A stretch of 64,000 nt of DNA, taken from Polycyclovorans sp002706265 (GTDB taxonomy: Bacteria > Pseudomonadota > Gammaproteobacteria > Nevskiales > Nevskiaceae). The notes beneath the pieces were generated by a model. It did not search any database, was not told where the DNA came from, and saw only the letters and a program-made list of their open reading frames with translations. A program made the position numbers and the translations under genes. Positions 44,047 to 53,477 of the stretch are shown in pieces; positions within the stretch are counted from its first letter, which is position 1; each line of letters opens with the position of its first letter. The stretch spans positions 229,032 through 293,031 of the forward strand of contig CAXBBM010000002.1 in the NCBI GenBank assembly GCA_963973915.1. The letters are read 5' to 3'.

Positions 44047-44903
44047 GACAGGCACTTGGGCATCGTCGACAGGGGAAAACCGTCAAAGGGCTTGGAGCGA
44101 TCGGTGGGCACCGGGGCCCAGGTGTGGCGCGCGTTGGGCACGCCGCCGTCGATGCGGATGCAGGAGCCGGTAATGAAGGCGGCTCCCGGCGAGAGCAGGA
44201 AGGTGATGGCGGCGGAGACCTCGGCCTCGTTGCCGTAGCGGCCCAGCGGCACCTTGTCCTTGAGTCGCCGCAGCTCGGCCTGCATGGCCTCGTCGTAGGT
44301 GTCGAAACCGCTGGAGGCGATCCAGCCGGGGGCGACGGCGTTGACGCGCACATCGGACTGCGCCCACTCGCAGGCCGCGCTCTCGGTGAAATTGAGCATG
44401 CCCGCACGCGCCGCGCCGGTGTGCGCCATGGTCGGCATGCCGCCCCAGATGTCGGCGATGATGTTGACGATGCTGCCGCCGTGCGCGGCCATCCACTGGT
44501 TGTAGGCCTCGCGCGCCACGATGAAGCCGCCGGTGAGATTGTTGCGGATCACCGCTTCCCAGCCCTTCACCGAGAGATCTTTCACCTGGGAGGGATACTG
44601 GCCGCCGGCGTTGTTGACCAGCGCGTGGATGGCGCCGTGCTGGGCGATGACGTCGGCGATCATCTGCTTGACCGTTGCTTCCTCGCGAATGTCGCAGACA
44701 TGGCAGCTCACCTTGCCGCCCAGCGATTCGATCTCGGCCTTCACCGCCTCCAGTTTTTCGATCTTGCGACCGACGATGGCCACCTGGGCACCCAGGCTGG
44801 CGAGTTCGTGTGCGGTGCAGCGGCCGATGCCGCTGCCGCCCCCGGTGACGATATGGGTTTGGCCCTTGAACAGGTCAGGCTTGAAGACGGAACGGTAGGT
44901 CAT
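44043..44903 (-). CDS. SDR resembling peroxisomal trans-2-enoyl-CoA reductase (PECR)
   Basis: NAD(P)-dependent short-chain dehydrogenase fold, 286 residues. The cofactor loop GGGSGIG is at 21-27 and NNAGG at 97-101. Where most SDRs have YxxxK, the sequence reads HTGAARAG (161-168), as I recall for the PECR/2,4-dienoyl-CoA reductase branch. The following MLNFTES also lacks the Tyr and Lys of the human PECR stretch, so the catalytic acid is uncertain. A C-terminal extension follows DGG. An enoyl- or dienoyl-CoA reductase role fits the neighbours. Confidence 0.78.
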   Translation of the reverse strand: MTYRSVFKPDLFKGQTHIVTGGGSGIGRCTAHELASLGAQVAIVGRKIEKLEAVKAEIESLGGKVSCHVCDIREEATVKQMIADVIAQHGAIHALVNNAGGQYPSQVKDLSVKGWEAVIRNNLTGGFIVAREAYNQWMAAHGGSIVNIIADIWGGMPTMAHTGAARAGMLNFTESAACEWAQSDVRVNAVAPGWIASSGFDTYDEAMQAELRRLKDKVPLGRYGNEAEVSAAITFLLSPGAAFITGSCIRIDGGVPNARHTWAPVPTDRSKPFDGFPLSTMPKCLS

Positions 44904-44945
44904 GGTGACTCCAGATTGAGATTGATCGGCAGCCGCGCGCGGTGC

Positions 44946-45377
44946 TCAGCGCATCAGCAGGTTCATGGTGGCGACGACGACCGGCTTGTCCGGCGTGGTC
45001 TGCCAGGCTTCGATCCGCAGGTTGCTGACGCGCTTGCCAAGCTTGACCACGTAGACGTTGGCGAACGTGTCTTGCGCGCGGCAGGACAGCAGGTAGTCGA
45101 TGCCGAAATTGATGGTCTTCGGGATGGATTGCGCATCGGTGCTCCACAGCATGTGAAGGATGCCGGCGCACTCCATGAAACCGCCAACCGCGCCGCCGTG
45201 CAGCGCCGGCAATACCGGATTGCCGATCAGGCTGGGCTCGTAAGGCAGCACGCAGGTGAGCGACTCGCCCCTCACGTCGACCCGCAGGCCGAGCATGTGG
45301 GCAAAGGGGACGGCCTGCGGCAGCAGCGCCCAGTCATTGCGCCGGCGAATGTCGGCGAGGGTGTCGGCCAGGCTCAT
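44946..45377 (-). CDS. PaaI family acyl-CoA thioesterase (first of a pair)
   Basis: Hotdog-fold protein of 143 residues with the signature LHGGAVGGFMECA: the HGG turn, and a Glu where the second gene has Asp. Such enzymes hydrolyse CoA esters that stall in degradation pathways. Overlap with the second PaaI gene is four bases. Confidence 0.87.
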   Translation of the reverse strand: MSLADTLADIRRRNDWALLPQAVPFAHMLGLRVDVRGESLTCVLPYEPSLIGNPVLPALHGGAVGGFMECAGILHMLWSTDAQSIPKTINFGIDYLLSCRAQDTFANVYVVKLGKRVSNLRIEAWQTTPDKPVVVATMNLLMR

Positions 45378-45832
45378 GGCAGTGTCGTCTTGGCGGTGAA
45401 TGAGGGCTGGCCGGCGGTGAACATGAACACCCCGACGCAGGAGGCAAAGGGGTCTTCGAGATCGTCCTCGTAGCTGCAGCCGCGCACGAAGGCCAGTTCC
45501 GGCGTCAGCTTGTAGCAGTGCGCGCGGGTATGGACCTTGACGCCGGGCTTGGCCGGACGCAGGTAGTCGATGCGCATGTCCAGCGTCGCCATGGGGCGGA
45601 ACTCGCGGATGCGAAAGTACACGGCGAATCCGAAGGTGGTGTCGATCAATGCCGTCACGGCGCCGCCATGCAGGACCCCGTTGTCCGGGTCACCGACAAA
45701 GTCGGGTCGATAGGGCAGGGCCAGCACGCAGCCGCCGTCTTCGGCGGCGACCGCCTCGATGCCAAGCCGTGCGGTGTAAGGGGAGATGGCCAGAAATCGG
45801 GCCCAGGCGGTCGTGTCGTGAGGAATGTTCAT
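45374..45832 (-). CDS. PaaI family acyl-CoA thioesterase (second of a pair)
   Basis: Hotdog-fold protein of 152 residues with LHGGAVTALIDTT, carrying the usual catalytic Asp after HGG. It is only distantly similar to its neighbour, so the two may form a heteromer or handle different acyl-CoAs. The ATG at 45832 overlaps the stop of the MBL gene. Confidence 0.88.
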   Translation of the reverse strand: MNIPHDTTAWARFLAISPYTARLGIEAVAAEDGGCVLALPYRPDFVGDPDNGVLHGGAVTALIDTTFGFAVYFRIREFRPMATLDMRIDYLRPAKPGVKVHTRAHCYKLTPELAFVRGCSYEDDLEDPFASCVGVFMFTAGQPSFTAKTTLP

Positions 45833-46857
45833 CAAGTATTTGGGGTGGTGGCTGCAGTCGGCGAATGATGCCTTGGTGACCAGCGCGCGTCAGCGTCCTG
45901 GCGGATGTCGGACTGCTCTTCGAGGTACTGCAGGTGGGCGAGGGATTCGGTGAGTGCCAGAAAGCGGTCAAGCACGTTGCGGCGCCGGCCATACACGGCG
46001 ATCGCCACGTCCATGGCCTTCATGCCGGGTTGCAGACGCGTGCGGAAGCGCTCCAGCGCGCGCTGGTGGTGGCGAATCAGTCCATGCGCGCGCGCCACGC
46101 CGCCGGCATAGACGCCGTGATGTGCGGGCATGATGCAGCGCAGGTCCAGTGCAGCGATCTGCTCAAGGCTCGCCAGGTAGTGGCGCAGCGGGTGGCGGTC
46201 GCCCCAGGGCAACAGGCTGAGATTCGGCGTGATGCGCTCCAGCAGCTGGTCGCCGGTCAGCAGCAGGCCGGCGGTGGGTTCGTGCAGGCAGAACTGCGCC
46301 ACGCTGTGCCCGCCCTGCACCAGCACATCGAAGCGGTAGCGGCCGACCTGCAGCACCTCGCCGTGTTCGAGCGTGCGGGACCGAAATTGCGTGTCACAGG
46401 CCATGAACCGGGGCAGCAGGTCCCCGGTGATGGTGATGGCGTCGCCGTCCTCCATGCCGTGCAGGCCAAAGTATGCGCGGCAGGCGTCCATTGCCTGGGA
46501 CGTGCCCAGTGCGGTCTGGTCGGCCGAGTCGCGCTCTTCCGGGCGCAGGTACACGACGGCGCCGGTGCGCTCGTGCAGCCAGCGCGCCAGCCCCAGGTGA
46601 TCGGGATGATGATGCGAGACCACGATGCGGCTCAGACCGCCAGACAGCGGGCCGGTCAGCAGCCGTTCCCAGCAGGCGCGCGCGTCAGCCGAATCAACGC
46701 CGGTATCGAACAGCAGCCAGCCTGCGCCATCTCGAACGAGATACACGTTGACGTGATCGATGCCCTCGTCCAGCGGCTGCCGCAGCCGCAGGATGTCCGG
46801 CGCGACCTCAACGAGATCGTCCGGCGCCGCGGGGGGCTGGGCGGTTGTCGCGTTCAA
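45832..46857 (-). CDS. Metallo-beta-lactamase fold hydrolase
   Basis: Protein of 341 residues with the zinc motif H82-H-H84-P-D86-H87, plus downstream GHS and the CIMPAHHG histidines. The C-terminal helical extension (about 240-310) is typical of the glyoxalase-II-like branch that acts on CoA thioesters and related esters. It overlaps the acyl-CoA dehydrogenase gene by four bases. Confidence 0.85.
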   Translation of the reverse strand: MNATTAQPPAAPDDLVEVAPDILRLRQPLDEGIDHVNVYLVRDGAGWLLFDTGVDSADARACWERLLTGPLSGGLSRIVVSHHHPDHLGLARWLHERTGAVVYLRPEERDSADQTALGTSQAMDACRAYFGLHGMEDGDAITITGDLLPRFMACDTQFRSRTLEHGEVLQVGRYRFDVLVQGGHSVAQFCLHEPTAGLLLTGDQLLERITPNLSLLPWGDRHPLRHYLASLEQIAALDLRCIMPAHHGVYAGGVARAHGLIRHHQRALERFRTRLQPGMKAMDVAIAVYGRRRNVLDRFLALTESLAHLQYLEEQSDIRQDADARWSPRHHSPTAATTPNT

Positions 46858-47999
46858 ATCCGCTTGGCCACTTCTTCGAGCATGACCTCGGTGGCGCCGC
46901 CGCCAATGGCCTGAATGCGCGCATCACGCGCCATGCGTTCGATGGCGGTTTCGCGCACGTAGCTCATGCCGCCGTGGAACTGCTGGCAGGTGTACATCAC
47001 CTCGTTCACCAGTTCGCCGCAGTAGGCCTTGACCATCGACACTTCCTTGACGCACTCCTGCCCCTGAGCGTCGAGCCAGGCCGAGTGATACGCCAACTGG
47101 CGGCCGGCCGCGACCTTGGACGACAGCATCGCCAGACGCTGGCGGATGGTCTGCTTGTCCCACAGCACGGCGCCGAAGGCCTTGCGGTTGCGCACATAGT
47201 CGACGGTGAGGTCCAGCGCTTTCTGCGCCTCGCCCATGGCCTGCGCGCCCAGCACGATGCGCTCGTTCTGGAAGTTGCGCATGATCGAGTAGAAGCCCTT
47301 GTGCTCGCCGCCGATCAGGTTGGCGGCCGGCACGCGGCAGCCATCGAACACCAGCTCGGCGGTGTCGGAACTGAGCCAGCCGGTCTTCTTCAGGCTGCGG
47401 CCGACGCTGAAACCCGGCGTGCCCTTTTCCACCGCGAAGATCGAGATGCCGCGCGAGCCCTTGACCGTGGTGTCGGTCTTGGCGGCGACGAAATACAGAT
47501 CACCGTGCACGCCGTTGGTGATGAACATCTTGCTGCCGGTGAGCACGTAGTGATCGCCGTCGCGCACCGCACGGGTCTTGATGCCGGCGACATCGGAGCC
47601 GGCATCCGGCTCGGTGACGGCCACCGCGCAGATGGTGGTGCCGGCGATGATGCCCGGCATCCAGCGGGCCAGTTGCTCGGGGCTGCCGAAGTTGCCGAGG
47701 TGCGGCGAGGCCATGTCGGTATGCACCAGCACCGTCACCGCGAAGCCGCCATAGCTCGAACGACCCAGCTCCTCGGCGAGGATGGCGCTGTACACCGTGT
47801 CCAGCTCCGCGCCGCCGTAGGTCGCCGAATAGCGGATGCCCAGATAGCCCAGTTCGCCCAGCTGGCGCAGCACCTCGCGCGGCACCATGCCGGTTTCTTC
47901 CCAGGCGTCGGCCTTCGGCACCACCTCGGTGTCGATGAAGCGCCGCAGGTTGTCGCGGAAGCGCAGGTGGTCTTCGGTGAGAAACGACATCTCGTTCAT
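46854..47999 (-). CDS. Acyl-CoA dehydrogenase (second of cluster)
   Basis: FAD enzyme of 381 residues that desaturates an acyl-CoA. It shows AVTEPDAGSD, LTGSKMFITNG and QFHGGMSYVRE. At the site where medium-chain enzymes have the catalytic Glu (YEG) it reads IGGGATEV, the pattern of the isovaleryl/long-chain branch, which takes its base from another helix. I start at the ATG at 47999 (MNEMSFL). Confidence 0.9.
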   Translation of the reverse strand: MNEMSFLTEDHLRFRDNLRRFIDTEVVPKADAWEETGMVPREVLRQLGELGYLGIRYSATYGGAELDTVYSAILAEELGRSSYGGFAVTVLVHTDMASPHLGNFGSPEQLARWMPGIIAGTTICAVAVTEPDAGSDVAGIKTRAVRDGDHYVLTGSKMFITNGVHGDLYFVAAKTDTTVKGSRGISIFAVEKGTPGFSVGRSLKKTGWLSSDTAELVFDGCRVPAANLIGGEHKGFYSIMRNFQNERIVLGAQAMGEAQKALDLTVDYVRNRKAFGAVLWDKQTIRQRLAMLSSKVAAGRQLAYHSAWLDAQGQECVKEVSMVKAYCGELVNEVMYTCQQFHGGMSYVRETAIERMARDARIQAIGGGATEVMLEEVAKRI

Positions 48000-48027
48000 G
48001 TCAGGCGTCTGCAGTGGAGGAGGGGAG

Positions 48028-48780
48028 TCACATCGTGGTGTAGCCGCCATCGACGACCAGTTCGGCGCCGACGACGTAGGACGATTCATCCGAGGCCAGG
48101 AACAGCACGGCCTGCGAGACCTCATCGGGACGCGCCGGGCGACCGGTCAGCGTCATCGCCACGGCGGCCGAGTGGAACTCGGGCTGGGTCAGAAGATCCT
48201 TAGTCATCGGCGTGTCGATGACGCCAGGGTGGACGGAGTTCACCCGGATCTTGAACGGCGCCAGGTCCACGGCGCAGGACTTGGCCATCAGCCGCACGGC
48301 GCCTTTGGACGACTGGTAGGCCGTGGCGCTAGGGGCGCCGATGATGCCGTAGATCGACGAAATATTGATGATGGAACCGGCGCCGGCCTTCTGCATGGCA
48401 GGGACCACGGCGCGAATGCCGAAGAAGCAGCCGCGCACGTTGACGTTGAACACGCGGTCCCATTCTTCGGTCGTGGTTTCGTGCACCGGCTTCATCAGCA
48501 GAATGCCGGCGTTGTTCACCAGCACGTCGATGCGGCCATAGCGCGCGATGGCGCCGTCCACCACGGTTTTCCACTGCGCCTCGTCGGTGACGTTGAGCGG
48601 CTGGAACTCGGCGCGGCCACCAGCCTTCTTGATGTCAGCGGCAACCTGCTCGCCGAGTTCGGCGTTCATGTCGCTGACGATGATCTGCCCGCCCTCGCGC
48701 GCCAGCAGTTCACAATGCGCGCGGCCCATGCCCATGGCGCCGCCGCTGACCAGAATCACTTTGTCTTGTACGCGTCCCAT
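48028..48780 (-). CDS. Short-chain dehydrogenase/reductase
   Basis: Classical SDR of 250 residues: GGAMGMG cofactor loop at 13-19, NNAG at 89-92, catalytic Ser141/142, Y155 and K159 in YQSSK, and C-terminal VVDGGYT. Alcohol/ketone oxidation of a hydroxyacyl intermediate is likely. I prefer the ATG at 48780 with AGGAG upstream to the GTG two codons earlier. Confidence 0.9.
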   Translation of the reverse strand: MGRVQDKVILVSGGAMGMGRAHCELLAREGGQIIVSDMNAELGEQVAADIKKAGGRAEFQPLNVTDEAQWKTVVDGAIARYGRIDVLVNNAGILLMKPVHETTTEEWDRVFNVNVRGCFFGIRAVVPAMQKAGAGSIINISSIYGIIGAPSATAYQSSKGAVRLMAKSCAVDLAPFKIRVNSVHPGVIDTPMTKDLLTQPEFHSAAVAMTLTGRPARPDEVSQAVLFLASDESSYVVGAELVVDGGYTTM

Positions 48781-48828
48781 CGTCACTCTCCTCGTTATAT
48801 GTTTTGAGTCGTGCGGCCGGCTTTTTTG

Positions 48829-49818
48829 TCAGGGAACCGACACGCAGCCGTTGTCGGCTTTCTTGCCTTCGCGAAACGCCTTGAGCGAGCCGCTGTGCAT
48901 GACGCGCCCCATCAGCGGGCGGCCGATGATGTCTTCGGCCATGCGCGAGGCCTCGATCAGCTTTTCGAGATCGATGCCGGTTTCGATGCCCAACTCGTGG
49001 CACATGAACACCATGTCTTCGGTGCAGATGTTGCCGGAGGTCTGGCGCGCCTTGTGGCCGGCGAAGGGGCAGCCGCCGAGCCCGGCGACCGAGCCGTCGA
49101 GCAGGCTCACGCCCATCGACAGCGCGGCGTACACATTGGCGCCGCCCAGTCCGCGGGTGTCGTGCAGGTGCAGGCCAATCTTCGCTTCGGGGGCCAGCTC
49201 GCGCACCGCACCGATGCGGCGCTTGACCGCCTCCGGGCTGGCCCAGCCCATGGTGTCGGCCAGATACAGCGGCGGCAGCGGCAGCTTGCGGTCGCGGAAC
49301 ATGCCAATCGCATGACGGAAGGCATCCACGACCGTTTCCTCAGAGACCGGTCCACCCAGATTGCAGCCCCAGGCGGTCATCACGTAGACCTTTTGCGGGA
49401 ACGCGCCGTCGGCCAGGTAGCGATCCAGCCAGGCCTCCTGCTCGGCGCGCATCTCCATCGCCGTGCGGTTGTTGTTGCGCAGGGCGAAGGCATCGGTGAG
49501 GTAATACATCAGCGGCGCGTGGTTGAACGCCTCCTTGACCTCGCGTGCCCGGCGATAGCCCGACTCGTTGAGCCACAGCAGGGTGTAGCGCACGTCGGGA
49601 TTTTTCTTGATGTCGGCGAACAGCTCCAGGGTGTCGGCCATCTGCGGCACCTTGGTCGGGTTGACCAGCGAGCCGACCTGAATCTGCCGCAGGCCGGTTT
49701 CAGACAGCGCATTGATCAGCGCGGCGCGCTGTTCGCGTGGGTAGGTGACGGGCTCCATCTGGAAGCCTTCACGCACACCTTCCTCGTGGAATTCGACGAA
49801 CTTCGGAAAATCGCTCAT
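48829..49818 (-). CDS. HMG-CoA lyase family enzyme (divergent)
   Basis: TIM-barrel aldolase-type lyase of 329 residues that splits a 3-hydroxy-3-methyl-dicarboxyl-CoA. Metal histidines H217 and H219 (HLHDT), the active-site Cys250 in GLGGCPFA and SGN (N263) match HMG-CoA lyase. The catalytic RDG near the N-terminus reads R16-E-G, so Asp is replaced by Glu, and the usual EVGPRDGLQNE block is poorly kept. It may cleave a larger homologue of HMG-CoA. Confidence 0.85.
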   Translation of the reverse strand: MSDFPKFVEFHEEGVREGFQMEPVTYPREQRAALINALSETGLRQIQVGSLVNPTKVPQMADTLELFADIKKNPDVRYTLLWLNESGYRRAREVKEAFNHAPLMYYLTDAFALRNNNRTAMEMRAEQEAWLDRYLADGAFPQKVYVMTAWGCNLGGPVSEETVVDAFRHAIGMFRDRKLPLPPLYLADTMGWASPEAVKRRIGAVRELAPEAKIGLHLHDTRGLGGANVYAALSMGVSLLDGSVAGLGGCPFAGHKARQTSGNICTEDMVFMCHELGIETGIDLEKLIEASRMAEDIIGRPLMGRVMHSGSLKAFREGKKADNGCVSVP

Positions 49819-49846
49819 TGCCTTGCTCCTGTTGTTCTGCGTTGGG

Positions 49847-51865
49847 TCACGCCGTCACTTCGCACAACACGTCGTGACGGCCCACCATGTCGCCGGGCGC
49901 GCAGCGCAGGCCGCTCACCGTGCCGTCGCACTCGGCCACGATCTGCAGCTCCATCTTCATGGACTCCAGCACGATCACGGTCTGCCCGGCTTTTACCGCA
50001 TCGCCCTCGGCGGCGAGCACCGCCACTACCTTGCCCATCATCGGCGCCTTGAGTTCGCTGCCGATCACGGCAGTGGCGGCCGACATGGCCAGCGGCGGGG
50101 TCGCATCGAAGCGGCTGGTGCCGCGCGGGCTGTGCAGCTCCACCGCTTCACCGTCGGCGAACAGGCGCAGTTCCAGACAGGTGTCGCCGCACTCCAGCAC
50201 CTGCGCGCCGTCGGTCGCGGCTGAGAGTCTGGCGCGCAGGGTGAGGGTTTCCTGCGCGTCCCGGGCCAGCGCGATGCGGGTAAAACCTTCTGCATCGGGT
50301 GCCGAAAAATGCACCGACCAAATTACCCCTTCCGCAGCCAGCATCACCGAGGGTTGCGTCGAGGGCAGTGACGGCGGCCCGGCCAGGGTGCGCCAGCCGC
50401 TGAATCCGGGCTGCGTCCAAACGCCCCAGTCGCAGCGGCGGCGCTCTCGCGCCAGCCACCACAGTGCTGCGGCGGCGACGTGTTCGGCGGGTGTCTCGAC
50501 ACGGCGCGCAACGGGTTGCCAGCGGGCGTCGATCAGCCGCGTGTGCATCTCGCCGCTGCGGGTTTCCGGCCAGCCGAGCAGTTCCCGCAGAAAACCGAGG
50601 TTGGTGGTCAGACCCACCACCTCGCAGGACGCCAGCCCTGCCGACAGCCGGTCCAGCGCCTCGATGCGCGTCGTACCGCGGCTGACCAGTTTGGCGATCA
50701 TCGGATCGTAGAAGGGCGTGATTTCGTCTCCGGCATCCACGCCGCTTTCGACGCGCAGCGACTCGGTCGGAAAGCGCAGCCAGCGCAGCGCGCCGGCGCC
50801 GGGCAGGAAGCCGGCGTCGGCGTCCTCGGCATAGACGCGTGCCTCGAAGGAATGTCCGCGCACCTGCACCTGTTCCTGCTTCAGGCCCAGGGTGCCGGTG
50901 GCGGCGATGCGCAACTGCAGTTCGACCAGGTCCAGACCGGTGACTTCTTCGGTGACCGGATGCTCGACCTGCAGGCGCGGATTGACTTCGAGGAAGTAGT
51001 AATCGCTGCCGCTGACGATGAACTCCACCGTGCCCAGGCCGCGATAGTGCAGCGCCGCGGCGAGACGGCGCGCGTCTTCGAGGATGCGCGCACGCAGCTC
51101 CGGGTCCAGTCCGGCGGAGGGGGCTTCCTCGATCACCTTCTGGTGGCGCCGTTGCAGCGAACACTCGCGCTCGTACAGGTGAATGGCATTGCCGTGGCCA
51201 TCTCCCGCGACCTGTACCTCGATGTGGCGCACCTGGGGCAGGTAGCGCTCGACGATCATCTCGCCGCTGCCGAAGGCTTGTTCGGCCTCGCGCATTGCGC
51301 TGTCGACGCGGTTGCGCAGGTTCTCGTCACGCTCGATCAGGGCCATCCCGCGCCCGCCGCCGCCGGCCACGGCCTTGAGCAGCGCCGGCAGGCCGCAGGC
51401 GCGTACCGCCTCGATCACCGCCGCCGGATCGGTCAGTCCGGTGGTGTCGCCGGGGACGGTGGGGATGCCGAGTTTGGCCGCCTCGCGCTTGGCCGAGGCC
51501 TTGCCGCCCAGGCGTTCCATGGTTTCGGCTGTCGGACCCACGAAGCACAGCCCCGCCGCCTCCACCGCGCGCACGAAGGCCGGGTTCTCGGAGACAAAGC
51601 CATAGCCGGGATGGATGGCGTCGGCACCGACCTTCTTGGCCGCCGCGATGATGGCGTCGATGTTGAGATAACTCGCAGCGGGTGCGGCGGCGCCGACCAG
51701 TACCGACTCGCCGAGTTCCCGGACGTGACGCGCCCGAACATCGGCCTGCGAGTGAATGCCGGCCACGGCCATCCCGAGCCGCCGCGCGGTGCGCGCGATG
51801 CGGCAGGCAATTTCGCCACGGTTGGCAATGAGGAGCTTGCGAATGGGTGTCATGGGGGTGCTCAT
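49847..51865 (-). CDS. Acyl-CoA carboxylase biotin-carrying alpha subunit
   Basis: Biotin carboxylase plus biotin carrier, 672 residues. The ATP-grasp domain contains KAVAGGGGRGM and ERECSLQRRHQKVIEEAP, with EVNPRLQVEHPVTE later. The C-terminal biotinyl domain has ESMKM with biotin on K637. The length and the two-subunit layout fit methylcrotonyl/geranyl-CoA-type carboxylases. The ATG overlaps the beta-subunit stop (TGATG). Biotin could come from the bio genes at the window start. Confidence 0.93.
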   Translation of the reverse strand: MSTPMTPIRKLLIANRGEIACRIARTARRLGMAVAGIHSQADVRARHVRELGESVLVGAAAPAASYLNIDAIIAAAKKVGADAIHPGYGFVSENPAFVRAVEAAGLCFVGPTAETMERLGGKASAKREAAKLGIPTVPGDTTGLTDPAAVIEAVRACGLPALLKAVAGGGGRGMALIERDENLRNRVDSAMREAEQAFGSGEMIVERYLPQVRHIEVQVAGDGHGNAIHLYERECSLQRRHQKVIEEAPSAGLDPELRARILEDARRLAAALHYRGLGTVEFIVSGSDYYFLEVNPRLQVEHPVTEEVTGLDLVELQLRIAATGTLGLKQEQVQVRGHSFEARVYAEDADAGFLPGAGALRWLRFPTESLRVESGVDAGDEITPFYDPMIAKLVSRGTTRIEALDRLSAGLASCEVVGLTTNLGFLRELLGWPETRSGEMHTRLIDARWQPVARRVETPAEHVAAAALWWLARERRRCDWGVWTQPGFSGWRTLAGPPSLPSTQPSVMLAAEGVIWSVHFSAPDAEGFTRIALARDAQETLTLRARLSAATDGAQVLECGDTCLELRLFADGEAVELHSPRGTSRFDATPPLAMSAATAVIGSELKAPMMGKVVAVLAAEGDAVKAGQTVIVLESMKMELQIVAECDGTVSGLRCAPGDMVGRHDVLCEVTA

Positions 51866-53472
51866 CAGAACCGGAATACGCCGAACTGCGTCTTCTGCGG
51901 CGGGACGCGCGCGGCGAGTTCCAGCAGCAGGGCCAGCGTGCCGCGGGTCTCCAGCGGATCGAGAATGCCGTCGATCCAGCCGTGGGCGGCAAAGTTGTGG
52001 GCGTCCTGGAGGTCTTCGTAGATTTTGCGCACCGGGGCCTTGAAGGCTTCGCGCTCTTCCTCGGTCCAGGTCTTGTTTTCGCGCTTGAGGTTGGTTTCGC
52101 GAACCAGCGACAGCACCATCGCGGCCTGGTCGGGCCCCATGATGCCGGAGCGGCCATTGGGCCAGGCGAACATGGCCGTAGGCTTGAACGCGCGCCCGCA
52201 CATCGCCAGATAGCCGGCACCGAAGGAAGCGCCGATGTTGAGCGTGTACTTGGGCACGCGCGCCGAACTCATCGCGGTGATCATCTTCGCACCGTGCTTG
52301 GCGATGCCGGCCTGCTCCACATCCTGTCCGACCATGAAGCCGGTGACGTCGCTCATGAACAGCAGCGGGATGTTGCGCTGGCAGCACAGGTTGATGAAGT
52401 GCGTGCCCTTCATCGCGCTTTCCGGGAACAGCACGCCGTTGTTGGCCAGAATGCCGATCTCGTAGCCGTGGATGCGCGCGAAGCCGGTCAGCAGGGTCTC
52501 GCCGTAATTGGGCTTGAATTCCTGGAACTCGCTGTCGTCCACCAGTCGCGCCAGAATCTCGCGCGTGTCGGTGGGGAACTTGGGATCGCGCGAGACGATG
52601 CCGTGAATCTCGGCCGGATCGAAGCGCGGCGGCCGCGCCGGGGCCTGCTTGCGGGTTGATGGCGGCATTTGCCCCAGTTCGCGCACGATGTTGCGGGCGA
52701 TCAGCAGGGCGTGACGGTCGTCCTCGGCAATATGGTCGGTGACGCCGCTGGTGCCGCAGTGCATGGCCGCGCCGCCGAGCGATTCGGCGTCAACGGTCTC
52801 GCCGGTGGCGGCGAAGGTCAGTTCGGGGCCGCCCAGGTACATGAAACCCTGACCGCGCACGATCACCACCTCATCGCACAGCGCCGGAATGTACGCGCCG
52901 CCGGCGGTGCAGGGGCCCATCACCACGGCGATCTGCGGAATGCCGTCGCCGGACATGCCGATCTGGTTGTGGAAGATCGAACCGAACTGGCCATCGTCCG
53001 GAAAAATGTTGGCCTGGTCGGGCAGGAACGCGCCGCCGCTGTCCACCAGGGTGATGCAGGGCAGGCGGTGCTGCCAGGCGAAGGCCTGCGCGCGGACGTG
53101 CTTCTTGCAGGTCAGCCCGAAGTAGGTTCCGCCTTTAACGGTGGCGTCGTTGGCGATGATCATGCACGGTCGTCCCGACACCATCCCTACGCCGGTGATG
53201 ATGCCGGCGCCGGGCGACACGCCCTCGTAGCGGCCATCGCCGGTGAGTTCGCCGAGTTCCAGGAAGGGCGAGCCGGGGTCCATCAGCAGTTCGACGCGAT
53301 CCCGCGGCAGCACCTTGTTGCGTGCCAGGTGCTTGGCGCGCATTTTTTCCGGCCCCCCGGCGCGCGCTTCGGCACGACGGGCGTGCAGGTTGGCTATGCG
53401 TGCGGCATAGGCGGCCTGATTGAGCGTGAACGCTTCGCTGCGTGTCGCGACACGCGATGACAGGATTCCCAT
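51865..53472 (-). CDS. Acyl-CoA carboxylase carboxyltransferase beta subunit
   Basis: Crotonase-fold carboxyltransferase of 535 residues, the partner of the alpha subunit. The two halves carry GGGAYIPALCDE-like and GAGYLAMCGRAF oxyanion regions, and the start ATRSEAFTLNQ and the end TQFGVFRF are like those of MccB/LiuB/AtuC proteins. It carboxylates a branched 2-enoyl-CoA at the gamma carbon; whether methylcrotonyl, geranyl or another chain cannot be told by eye. Confidence 0.92.
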   Translation of the reverse strand: MGILSSRVATRSEAFTLNQAAYAARIANLHARRAEARAGGPEKMRAKHLARNKVLPRDRVELLMDPGSPFLELGELTGDGRYEGVSPGAGIITGVGMVSGRPCMIIANDATVKGGTYFGLTCKKHVRAQAFAWQHRLPCITLVDSGGAFLPDQANIFPDDGQFGSIFHNQIGMSGDGIPQIAVVMGPCTAGGAYIPALCDEVVIVRGQGFMYLGGPELTFAATGETVDAESLGGAAMHCGTSGVTDHIAEDDRHALLIARNIVRELGQMPPSTRKQAPARPPRFDPAEIHGIVSRDPKFPTDTREILARLVDDSEFQEFKPNYGETLLTGFARIHGYEIGILANNGVLFPESAMKGTHFINLCCQRNIPLLFMSDVTGFMVGQDVEQAGIAKHGAKMITAMSSARVPKYTLNIGASFGAGYLAMCGRAFKPTAMFAWPNGRSGIMGPDQAAMVLSLVRETNLKRENKTWTEEEREAFKAPVRKIYEDLQDAHNFAAHGWIDGILDPLETRGTLALLLELAARVPPQKTQFGVFRF

Positions 53473-53477
53473 CGGTT

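Noticed and set aside
51866..52387. Upstream extension of the carboxylase alpha frame (to 846 codons)
   Set aside because: It lies inside the beta-subunit gene in another frame; the biotin carboxylase domain starts normally at 51865.
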